From Sinomicrobium sp. (GTDB lineage Bacteria > Bacteroidota > Bacteroidia > Flavobacteriales > Flavobacteriaceae): 64,000 nt of DNA. This document shows, one piece after another, positions 17,303 to 24,891 of the stretch (the first letter of the stretch is position 1; every line of letters begins with the position of its first letter). The notes beneath the pieces were generated by a model. It saw only the letters and a list, made by a program, of their open reading frames with translations, did no database searches and was not told the DNA's origin. Where the stretch lies: positions 248,001 to 312,000 of the forward strand of contig JAJUFH010000001.1 in NCBI GenBank assembly GCA_029266035.1. The letters are read 5' to 3'. The translations under genes were made by a program, and so were the position numbers.

Positions 17303-18217
17303 TCAGGATCTAATTAGAGGCATAGTAGAACAACGGAAAAGACCTTCTTGTTTAGATATTTCGGCATAAGGCACTTCTTCAACGGTAAAGCCCTGTTGTC
17401 TCAACCAGTTGTTCAGACGGGTAAAATTCCGTTCAGACACCACCACATCCGTATCTATGGAAAATACGTTGGAATACATATAATACATCTCATCGCGAGT
17501 GATGTGAAAAAGATTTTCGCGACCAAACAACTTCAATAGGTATTCGTAATCGTCTGGATTATTGAATCCTCCTGGGTATATTATCCCCTTGTCTTTTCCA
17601 ACGGGTTGAAAACAACAGTCGAGGTGAAGTGCGTTGTCCCTGGCTTCCGTAGCCGATTTTACCAAGTCGAATTCTTTGATCTTCTTTCCCGGAAAAAAAT
17701 CCCTGAGGAATTGTACCCCGTGTATATTAGTTCTTGCCGTAATCTGATCGGGATAATCCGAACCTTTGTAGGTTCCCACAAAAATGTGATCATTCCAAAG
17801 CATGACATCCCCCCCTTCTATATGTACCTCCTCGGGAGGTGTTACGATTTTCTCAGGGGCTATCATTTCCATAACCTCAGTGATAGCAATCAACTCTTTT
17901 TCTCGTCGCGGCAATATGTTAGATCGTATAAAAAAATCGTCGATAACAAAGGCGATATCTCTGGAAAAGATCTGATTGTAATTGGGTATAATCTCTGGGC
18001 GATATACGGTGATGCCGTATTTTTCAAATACGCTTGCAAAAGCTTTCATCTCCGCTATCATATCCGCTTCAGAAGGATAGGTCCCCGCCAGGATATGTTC
18101 CAGCGACTTAGGGTCGTAGGCCTCTTCTGGGGCAGGTACTCCACCGTTACTTATCGCCGTACCCAAAACCAGAGCCTCGAGCTTCGAGGTTTCATCTTTT
18201 ACATTGAGTTTTAACAT
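17303..18217 (-). CDS. Dimethylarginine dimethylaminohydrolase / amidinotransferase family
   Basis: A 304-residue guanidino-modifying enzyme. Features visible: IFSRDIAFVIDDFFI, the IEGGDVMLW acidic loop, LHLDCCFQPVG with the active-site histidine, and a C-terminal nucleophilic cysteine in LFRCSTMPLIRS. This pattern fits DDAH or arginine deiminase-like proteins that release citrulline from arginine derivatives. The gene precedes ctlX by 4 bp and follows citrate synthase after a hairpin region. A consensus promoter box (18237-18244) lies 19 bp upstream of the ATG, so the pair has its own promoter. Confidence 0.85.
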   Translation of the reverse strand: MLKLNVKDETSKLEALVLGTAISNGGVPAPEEAYDPKSLEHILAGTYPSEADMIAEMKAFASVFEKYGITVYRPEIIPNYNQIFSRDIAFVIDDFFIRSNILPRREKELIAITEVMEMIAPEKIVTPPEEVHIEGGDVMLWNDHIFVGTYKGSDYPDQITARTNIHGVQFLRDFFPGKKIKEFDLVKSATEARDNALHLDCCFQPVGKDKGIIYPGGFNNPDDYEYLLKLFGRENLFHITRDEMYYMYSNVFSIDTDVVVSERNFTRLNNWLRQQGFTVEEVPYAEISKQEGLFRCSTMPLIRS

Positions 18218-18236
18218 AACCGCTTACATTTTGTTA

Positions 18237-18244
18237 CAAATATA
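18237..18244 (-). promoter_or_regulatory. DDAH-ctlX promoter -7 box
   Basis: TATATTTG on the minus strand, an exact TAnnTTTG match, 19 bp from the start codon of the DDAH-type gene. Confidence 0.5.
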
Positions 18245-18254
18245 AACAAGGAGA

Positions 18255-18323
18255 GACGCACAGTTGTGCGTCCCCATATTATTTTTTTTTAAAAAAAGAG
18301 CCGAAAATTACCGATCCTCTTTT
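18255..18323 (-). terminator. Double hairpin after gltA
   Basis: Two inverted repeats follow the citrate synthase stop. AAAAGAG (18294-18300) pairs with CTCTTTT (18317-18323) and on the minus strand is followed by a T run. Next, GACGCACA (18255-18262) pairs with TGTGCGTC (18265-18272) as a tight GC-rich stem. Together they would separate gltA from the DDAH-ctlX operon. Confidence 0.6.
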
Positions 18324-18336
18324 CTTCTCTATACAC

Positions 18337-19620
18337 TTATCTCTGATCGATATCTACGAAAGTGCGTTGATTCTCTCCTATATACACCTGTCTAGGTCTT
18401 CCTATAGGCTCGTCTTTCAAACGCATTTCCCTCCACTGGGCGATCCATCCGGGAAGACGTCCAAGAGCAAACATCACGGTAAACATCTCGGTAGGTATTC
18501 CTAGGGCGCGGTAGATAATACCGGAATAGAAATCTACATTGGGATATAATTTTCTATCTATGAAATACTGATCTTCCAAGGCCTCTTTTTCCAGCGATTT
18601 GGCAATTTCCAAGATAGGATCGTTAACTCCGAGATCACTCAACACTTCGTCAGCCGCCTTTTTGATAATTCTCGCTCTAGGATCAAAATTCTTATACACT
18701 CTATGCCCGAATCCCATAAGTCGGAATGGATCGTTTTTATCTTTGGCTTTAGCCATATACTTCTTAGTATCTCCTCCATCGGCCTTAATACCTTCCAGCA
18801 TTTCGATCACCGCTTGATTGGCTCCTCCGTGAAGAGGTCCCCACAATGCGGAAATCCCGGCAGAGATAGAAGCGAAAAGACCTGCATGAGACGATCCGAC
18901 CATACGAACTGTCGATGTAGAACAGTTCTGTTCGTGATCGGCGTGAAGAATCAATAATTTGTCTAATGCATTGATTACGATATCGTTTTTCTTGTATTCT
19001 TTATTCGGCTTTTTGAACATCATTTTGGCAACGTTCTCTACATAGCCAAGGGTATCATCTCCATAGTCGAGAGGTAAGCCTTCCTTTTTTCGCAATGTCC
19101 AAGCCACAAGCACAGGAAATTTGGCCAACAGTTTTACAATCGCCCTGTACATATCTTCTTCCGAAGTGACATTAACAGACGAAGGATTGAAGGCTATTAG
19201 CGCACTGGTAAGCGATGCCAACACCCCCATGGGGTGTGCAGACTTCGGAAAACTGTCGAGGATCTTCTTCATGTCTTCATCCACCACAGACTGATCTTTG
19301 ATATCTTCATGAAATTGATCCAACTGAACTCGAGTAGGTAATTCACCAAAAATCAAGAGATATGCAACTTCCAAAAAATCGGCTTTTTCGGCCAGTTCTT
19401 CAATAGTATAACCGCGGTATCGAAGAATTCCTTTTTCGCCGTCGAGATAGGTAATCGCACTCTCACAGGACCCCGTGTTTTTATAACCCGGATCGAGCGT
19501 AATCATTCCGCTCTGTGCCCGAAGGGTTTTGATATCCATCGCTATTTCATTTTCCGTTCCAACAGTAACCGGAAACTCATACTTCACTCCGTTATACTCT
19601 AAAGTAGCAGTTTTAGACAT
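18337..19620 (-). CDS. gltA: Citrate synthase
   Basis: Condenses acetyl-CoA and oxaloacetate at the entry of the TCA cycle. A 427-residue hexameric-type (type II) enzyme with an N-terminal beta domain (MSKTATLEYNGVKYEFPV). The active site is visible in LHADHEQNCSTSTVRMVGSS, WGPLHGGANQAV, and GFGHRVYKNFDPRA (histidine and arginine), with the final aspartate region near VDFYSGIIYRALGIP. The start is placed ten codons inside the longest frame, at the family's usual MSKTAT. A promoter with both elements lies 86 bp upstream. It occupies the position directly after gldM where gldN is normally found. Confidence 0.97.
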   Translation of the reverse strand: MSKTATLEYNGVKYEFPVTVGTENEIAMDIKTLRAQSGMITLDPGYKNTGSCESAITYLDGEKGILRYRGYTIEELAEKADFLEVAYLLIFGELPTRVQLDQFHEDIKDQSVVDEDMKKILDSFPKSAHPMGVLASLTSALIAFNPSSVNVTSEEDMYRAIVKLLAKFPVLVAWTLRKKEGLPLDYGDDTLGYVENVAKMMFKKPNKEYKKNDIVINALDKLLILHADHEQNCSTSTVRMVGSSHAGLFASISAGISALWGPLHGGANQAVIEMLEGIKADGGDTKKYMAKAKDKNDPFRLMGFGHRVYKNFDPRARIIKKAADEVLSDLGVNDPILEIAKSLEKEALEDQYFIDRKLYPNVDFYSGIIYRALGIPTEMFTVMFALGRLPGWIAQWREMRLKDEPIGRPRQVYIGENQRTFVDIDQR

Positions 19621-19705
19621 AATAATACTTCGATTTTTTAGATTCACCAATTTTCACACCCTAATACGAAAGAGATTTCTGTTTATTTGATGTGAACGAG
19701 AGTTG

Positions 19706-19735
19706 CGAAAATACGAAATAAAGTCTTAATACAAA
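19706..19735 (-). promoter_or_regulatory. gltA promoter
   Basis: On the minus strand TTTG (19732-19735) is followed after 18 bp by TATTTTCG (19706-19713), one base off the TAnnTTTG box. It lies 86 bp upstream of the gltA ATG. Confidence 0.45.
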
Positions 19736-19796
19736 CTTAATTAACGTTGTTTTTAGGTAAAGATTTTCTTGAATATCCCCAGCTTAGTTCAACGAC

Positions 19797-19842
19797 AAGG
19801 GCTTCTCTACAGATGTCTTTACACAACTGTGGAGAAGCCCTT
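19797..19842 (-). terminator. Strong hairpin after gldM
   Basis: AAGGGCTTCTCTACAG (19797-19812) pairs with CTGTGGAGAAGCCCTT (19827-19842) over 16 bp with a single G-U pair and a 14-base loop. It lies 28 bp past the gldM stop, so the gldKLM transcript probably ends here. The T run is on the plus-strand side, so it is not a textbook minus-strand terminator, but the stem is very stable. Confidence 0.7.
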
Positions 19843-19869
19843 GATTTTTCGCTCTTATAACGAAGTATA

Positions 19870-21441
19870 TTAATTGGTGAGCTGTATCACTACCGGTGAT
19901 ACTTTTTTCAACTTATATGCTGTATTTCCTATTATATAAGCCTCTACATCGAAAATCTGCACTGCATCTCCCCTTCGCGCCCTTCTCAAGGCATTCCTAG
20001 CGGCTCCATCAAGTTTATTACCTCTTACAGAAATAGTAGGTTGCCCCGGTACTTTAAATTTAAATCCTCGTATCCCGAGTTTTAAATCAAAGTCAAAATC
20101 TTCCAGTAAAGCACCTACTGTAGAAACCTCTAAACTAGATCTGGGCATACTCACTTCTCCAGACTCTCCTCTTATGGTTCCTGCAGGTCGGGGTACATCT
20201 TTAATCCTGAACTCTGTAGTCGTACTAATCGATTGACCATCGGGTAAGGTTCCACTGGCGGTAATATTTACCGTTCTTCCGCTTCCGGGATTCATGGTGT
20301 ATTTACTTCCGGAAACTCTCGAAAGTCCACTAGCCGAAGCAGTCACTTTATTGTCTGGTATTCCGGGAATAGAAATGGTAATCGGATTTGATACTCCGCG
20401 GTACACCACGTTCATCTTATCGGCCGAAATTACCGCCGCATTAGGTTTGGTAATCGTGGCAAATGTAGCCGATACAGGAACTTCAAGTACTTCTTCATTC
20501 TGCATAAAAATCAATTTCCCCTCCAACTTGTGATCTCCTGGATTGCCGGCACTCACATTCAGTCTAACCTTTCCTCCGTCGAGACTGTAGTCTCCTTCTG
20601 AAAGCTTTTCTCCGTCGAGATACAGCTCCACTTCATGAGGTTTGGTAGTAGCATCCGTCCTTCCTAGTACAATAGCTCCGTCGAAAGTCTCTCCCTGATA
20701 ATAAGCCGACTTAGGTTGTTCTAAGAGTGTCGAATAGTTTGTCATAGACACTTCGCTGCTCAACTCCTCTCCGAGCATGGCATTGAACACATCGCTCTCG
20801 GTGGTTTTTATATCCGCTTGTATTTGGGTAATTTTAGTAAGAGAAGCCACGAGGGGAAATCCTTCAAAATTGAGGTTGAGCCAGTTTATTTCCTTCCCTT
20901 CCCTATTCTTAGCCTTTCCGTTCTCACCCGAAGAAAACCTCTCTGTAACTGAACTTTTAATCTCTTCAAAATTCTCATCTCCAAGTATTCCCAATACGGT
21001 CTCTCTATAACCGTCAATCTTATCTACAAACTCCTGACCTTCATCGGTGTATTCTCCTCCACCTTTAAAAAACTTTTTGTCCAGGAATTTGGCCTGATCC
21101 ATTTTTTCGTAATCGTGTTTGTCGTTGAGGTTCTCCGTCATCTCTGCTTTGAGTTCCTCCAAATAAGTATAATACGCTGCCGACGCTTCCTTGAGTTGAT
21201 TGGCTTTTTCCAGTATGGGTCTGTACCTCTCTGGTTTTTCCTCGGCCAATCTAGAAAGCCCCTCTAGAGCCATTGCATTATCTGTAGTGGCTTTTGTGTT
21301 CGACGCCTCCAGTTTTTCATTCAACATACCAAAAGCCGACAACACTTCTTTACCCATATTTATAGCGAGCATGGCTATAAAGACCAGATACATGAGGTTG
21401 ATCATCTTTTGACGTGGTGATAAGCTGCTATTTCCTGCCAT
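19870..21441 (-). CDS. gldM: Gliding motility / type IX secretion motor protein GldM
   Basis: A 523-residue periplasm-spanning shaft of the type IX secretion motor. One N-terminal membrane helix (MINLMYLVFIAMLAINMGKEVL) anchors it; the long periplasmic part is a run of beta domains (for example VYYRGVSNPI-like VVYRGVSNPITISIPG, and a C-terminal FDLKLGIRGFKFKVPG). GldL and GldM convert proton flow to rotation and GldM contacts the GldK-GldN ring in the periplasm. The length is typical and the gene looks intact. It follows gldL by 44 bp. The next gene should be gldN, but a hairpin and citrate synthase follow instead. Confidence 0.97.
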   Translation of the reverse strand: MAGNSSLSPRQKMINLMYLVFIAMLAINMGKEVLSAFGMLNEKLEASNTKATTDNAMALEGLSRLAEEKPERYRPILEKANQLKEASAAYYTYLEELKAEMTENLNDKHDYEKMDQAKFLDKKFFKGGGEYTDEGQEFVDKIDGYRETVLGILGDENFEEIKSSVTERFSSGENGKAKNREGKEINWLNLNFEGFPLVASLTKITQIQADIKTTESDVFNAMLGEELSSEVSMTNYSTLLEQPKSAYYQGETFDGAIVLGRTDATTKPHEVELYLDGEKLSEGDYSLDGGKVRLNVSAGNPGDHKLEGKLIFMQNEEVLEVPVSATFATITKPNAAVISADKMNVVYRGVSNPITISIPGIPDNKVTASASGLSRVSGSKYTMNPGSGRTVNITASGTLPDGQSISTTTEFRIKDVPRPAGTIRGESGEVSMPRSSLEVSTVGALLEDFDFDLKLGIRGFKFKVPGQPTISVRGNKLDGAARNALRRARRGDAVQIFDVEAYIIGNTAYKLKKVSPVVIQLTN

Positions 21442-21485
21442 TGCTAATGTCTAATTAGTTTGATTTTAGTCTTATGTCTCACTAA

Positions 21486-22139
21486 TTAGCGCTTGTTCAT
21501 CGCTGTTAGCATTCCTCCGTAAACACTGTTCAGAGATGAGAGGTTGGAAGTAAGAGACTCCATTTCTTCTTTGAGCCTTCCCGCATTATTGGCAACTTCT
21601 TCGTTTATAGCGGCCTGTCGCCCGGCGCTTTCCAACTGCACTTTGTACAAACTGTTTAGCGATTCCATCTGCGCGGCTGCCAAAGAGAGCTCTTCACTGT
21701 ACTTTTTAGTAGACGAAATAGCATCTACAGTAGGCGCCATATTTTTGGCAGCGCCTTCAAAATTTCGTATGCTGTGTCCCAAGCTATTCATCAATTCTGC
21801 ATCCACTCTTGCTTCCTTGAGCAATTTGTCTAATTTTTTGGACAACATCCCCTCGGCGTCCTTAGCTTCTTCTTCTACTTTTTGTTCTCTTTTCCTGGCT
21901 TCACCTCCATTGAGTTCGGGATATACAAGGCTCCAGTCTACATCTTCATCTACAGGCTCAAAAGCCGAAATGGCAAATATCAAAGCCTCTGTGATGAGTC
22001 CAATAGCGAGAAGTACAGTTCCATCTAAAAAACCTAATTCCCAGTGGTTTAGCTTAAAAAGCGCACCCAGAATCACAACAGATGCCCCGAGGCCATAGGC
22101 CATATTAAACAGCGTTTTATTTGATTTAGATCTTGCCAT
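21486..22139 (-). CDS. gldL: Gliding motility / type IX secretion motor protein GldL
   Basis: Inner-membrane stator/proton channel of the type IX secretion motor, 217 residues. Two membrane helices near the N-terminus (FNMAYGLGASVVILGALFKL and GTVLLAIGLITEALIFAISA) carry the conserved glutamate (in TEALIF) needed for proton flow in the family. The cytoplasmic tail is a long coiled coil. It is flanked by gldK and gldM in the normal order, 58 bp after gldK. Confidence 0.97.
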   Translation of the reverse strand: MARSKSNKTLFNMAYGLGASVVILGALFKLNHWELGFLDGTVLLAIGLITEALIFAISAFEPVDEDVDWSLVYPELNGGEARKREQKVEEEAKDAEGMLSKKLDKLLKEARVDAELMNSLGHSIRNFEGAAKNMAPTVDAISSTKKYSEELSLAAAQMESLNSLYKVQLESAGRQAAINEEVANNAGRLKEEMESLTSNLSSLNSVYGGMLTAMNKR

Positions 22140-22197
22140 AATGGTAAATAATTGATGTGTTATTTAGATATGAATTAATTAAAACTTCAAAGGGTGA

Positions 22198-23553
22198 TTA
22201 TCGTCCTAGTTCATTTGCTCCCATATAATCTTGTACTGTTCGGAAACCGATATAGCTCCTCGCCGAATCCTGGTATTCAAAATCGCGCGTACTCACCTGC
22301 AGAAAATAAGCCACGTCTTTCCACGAGCCTCCACGTATTACTTTTCTCTTATTTTGTTCGTCATAAGCATTTGGGTTCATGGTAGAAGCGTAGTCGTACG
22401 AACTGGGATCGTAGGCTGAGTTTGTCCATTCCGAAACATTTCCAGCCATATTGTACAAACCGTAATCGTTGGGTTTATACGACTTTGCTTCTACAGTATA
22501 CAGAGCATCATCGGCGGCATAATTTCCTCGGTTAGGTTTAAAGTTGGCCAAAAAACATCCGCGTTCATCCATCAGATAAGGCCCTCCCCAAGGATAGGTT
22601 CCCGATTCCAGTCCCCCCCTAGCGGCGTACTCCCATTCAGCCTCGATAGGCAAACGAAATTGGTTTACAAAACCGTCTCCTCTTGACTTTTGGAAGTCAT
22701 TTTTGTATTTGGTACGCCAGTTACAAAAGGCTTTGGCTTGTTTCCACGACACCCCAACAACAGGATACTCACTATAGGCATCATGCCAAAAATAATCGTT
22801 GTGCATGGGTTCGTTATAAGAGTAATAAAAGTCTCTAATCCACACTGTAGTATCGGGATATATCATCATCTCTTCTGTCTTGACAAAATCGGAGCGGTTG
22901 CCCGTTCTCCTTTTGGCTGCAGCCTGTATATCCATCCAGGTGTACTTGTATTTCAGCTTGGTTACATCTATGGTTCTGTATCCGTTATACGACTCTTCTA
23001 TCGGCAGATATATAGAGTCGATCATCACTTCTGCATAATACTGATCCGGGTATTTGTTCTGATCCCATATCAACTTCGGTTTTTTATTGAGCATACGCCC
23101 TTCAAAACCGGTTTCGCCCATGCCGCCGTAATTTTCCAACATATATTTATCGTATTCCGACAGCTGAGAAGTATCGGCATCTTTAAAAGCGTATTCCCCA
23201 ATCCCTCCATCGCCGGGTCCTAAACCTTCATAATCGGCAAGAATAGCCAGTTTAGTACGAACCACTGAGTCTTTGACCCATTCTACAAACTGACGGTATT
23301 CACTGTTGGTTATCTCGGTCTCATCCATATAAAACGACCTTACGGTAACCGTTTTGGTAGGGGCATTCAAACCGCCGGAAACATCAGATTCCGATTTTCC
23401 CATGATAAAAGACCCACCGGGCACCAATGTCATACCATAGGGTTTTTCGGGATGCCATCGCTTTCCGCCTACTCCTACCAACTCTCCCCTGTCCTGTCTG
23501 CCACAGCTGTACAAAACAGCTCCAAGGGTAATAACAAGAAATAATTTTTTCAT
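22198..23553 (-). CDS. gldK: Gliding motility lipoprotein GldK
   Basis: Outer-membrane lipoprotein that forms the periplasmic ring of the type IX secretion system with GldN. Start at 23553 gives MKKLFLVITLGAVLYSC, a proper lipobox with Cys at 17; the longest frame would bury it. The body is a formylglycine-generating-enzyme/sulfatase-modifying fold (GMTLVPGGSFIMGKSESD, FRLPIEAEWEYAARGG, YGLYNMAGNVSEWT, KVIRGGSWKDV), here structural rather than catalytic. About 451 residues, typical. A promoter with both boxes lies about 105 bp upstream, at the end of the ureohydrolase-like gene, so gldKLM can be expressed on its own. Confidence 0.97.
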   Translation of the reverse strand: MKKLFLVITLGAVLYSCGRQDRGELVGVGGKRWHPEKPYGMTLVPGGSFIMGKSESDVSGGLNAPTKTVTVRSFYMDETEITNSEYRQFVEWVKDSVVRTKLAILADYEGLGPGDGGIGEYAFKDADTSQLSEYDKYMLENYGGMGETGFEGRMLNKKPKLIWDQNKYPDQYYAEVMIDSIYLPIEESYNGYRTIDVTKLKYKYTWMDIQAAAKRRTGNRSDFVKTEEMMIYPDTTVWIRDFYYSYNEPMHNDYFWHDAYSEYPVVGVSWKQAKAFCNWRTKYKNDFQKSRGDGFVNQFRLPIEAEWEYAARGGLESGTYPWGGPYLMDERGCFLANFKPNRGNYAADDALYTVEAKSYKPNDYGLYNMAGNVSEWTNSAYDPSSYDYASTMNPNAYDEQNKRKVIRGGSWKDVAYFLQVSTRDFEYQDSARSYIGFRTVQDYMGANELGR

Positions 23554-23658
23554 TCGTTTTATTCGGTTAATATGGTTTAAAAAATTCCCGCATACCTTAT
23601 TACTTCCGATCTCTAAATTTTTCAACTGTATTCCATATGGTGGCCATGGTCAAACCGC

Positions 23659-23691
23659 CAAAGCTACTATCCCACGGATGTTTTTTTACAA
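23659..23691 (-). promoter_or_regulatory. gldKLM promoter
   Basis: On the minus strand TTG (23689-23691) is followed after 22 bp by TAGCTTTG (23659-23666), an exact TAnnTTTG box at the expected distance. The box begins directly after the stop of the upstream gene, leaving a leader of about 100 bases before gldK. Confidence 0.5.
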
Positions 23692-24833
23692 GCTTTCCAC
23701 CAGCGCTCCGGAATTATCTCATTACAGGCGTCCAAATAATCCTTTTGGGTGCATGGTAATAACGTATGTCTTTTCAATTTATTATTAGGCACTCCGAGAA
23801 TTGGCACTTCTATCCACCACCGTCCGGAAACATCACTTTTGTAAAAACACAATTCCATATCCTCATCCATCGGAACAATATATTTTTCGTAATTACCCGT
23901 TCCTGAAAAAGGGTAATCCTTCTTTCTAAAGTTATATCCTTCTATAAAATACCACAGTATCTGAGCGGTGAGTTGTGCATTGGGCAGCGTATTCCGGTTT
24001 TCGTAAATACCAAATACGGAAACTTTATCACTGATTCCGGCATAGCGCGCGATAGCGCAGATTTCTCGTCCGTCAAAACCATTGGGACACGTTCCTGGAG
24101 CACTGCCCAAATCGGCTCCTCTTACAGAAGTCATATCGAGGCTCACCACATCGGCATCCCTAAATACCGGTTCGACCAGAGTGATATCGTCAGCCAATTC
24201 TCCAAGCCTATAAGCGTCGAAAAACAACTTGTCCATGAGGTCTATTTCCTCTTGTGCGTTGAAATAAGTTTGATATCCTAGATTACAAAAATTAAAAAGA
24301 TTGTTCGGTTGTTCTACTATAATCCTGCTCATATAAGATTCTGAAGAAATAAGCTCTCCAGACGCTCCAAAGTCAAAACGGCTATCTACAGACACCAGGT
24401 TTACCATTTGTTCCAGCTGATCAAAAGCTCTGTACGTAGCATAGGTAATATCTTGACTTCCACCGACAACAATAGGAACTATATCTTTTTTAATCAGGTA
24501 TTCTACCAGAGTTTTCACTGCAAAATAAGTATCTTCTACAGTGTTTCCCGCCGAAATATCTCCCAGATCGACCATTCGGTTGCTCCAGTTGCCCCCGTAC
24601 AAACGGTATAGTTGCATCCGTATTTCACTCAAATCAGGCGATGCTTCTGTACCGAGTACTACAGAATTTCTGATCTCATCTACCCCCACAATAGCCAGCT
24701 TCACTTGTTCCAAATCGGGCAGTCCTCCTTGCTCTGTATGGATACCTATACGGTTTCCTATAGTCTGCGCAGACAGCAACTGATTATGTGCTACGACGGC
24801 TGTACTTACGGGCCACAAGAACTCAAAATCCAT
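23667..24833 (-). CDS. Ureohydrolase-fold protein lacking three metal ligands (annotated as formimidoylglutamase in relatives)
   Basis: A 388-residue protein of the arginase/agmatinase/formimidoylglutamase fold. The six ligands of the dimanganese site normally lie in GG(D)H, DAHxD and SxDxDxxDP motifs. Here these read GGSQD (124-128, Gln for His), VDSRFD (149-154, Arg for the middle His) and SLDMTSVRGAD (231-241, Thr for the second Asp). Only three of six ligands remain, so normal hydrolysis is unlikely. The extra C-terminal part (SGRWWIEVPI, YLDACNEIIPERWWK) is not part of classic arginases. The gene lies between topA and gldK, a neighbourhood I recall as conserved in Flavobacteriaceae, which suggests a role tied to secretion or gliding. 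No his-utilisation genes are nearby. Confidence 0.85.
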   Translation of the reverse strand: MDFEFLWPVSTAVVAHNQLLSAQTIGNRIGIHTEQGGLPDLEQVKLAIVGVDEIRNSVVLGTEASPDLSEIRMQLYRLYGGNWSNRMVDLGDISAGNTVEDTYFAVKTLVEYLIKKDIVPIVVGGSQDITYATYRAFDQLEQMVNLVSVDSRFDFGASGELISSESYMSRIIVEQPNNLFNFCNLGYQTYFNAQEEIDLMDKLFFDAYRLGELADDITLVEPVFRDADVVSLDMTSVRGADLGSAPGTCPNGFDGREICAIARYAGISDKVSVFGIYENRNTLPNAQLTAQILWYFIEGYNFRKKDYPFSGTGNYEKYIVPMDEDMELCFYKSDVSGRWWIEVPILGVPNNKLKRHTLLPCTQKDYLDACNEIIPERWWKACKKTSVG

Positions 24834-24891
24834 ACTTTTTATCCAAATTTCTCCAACACCTTTTACTACAGGTGCTATTTTTTACACTCTT

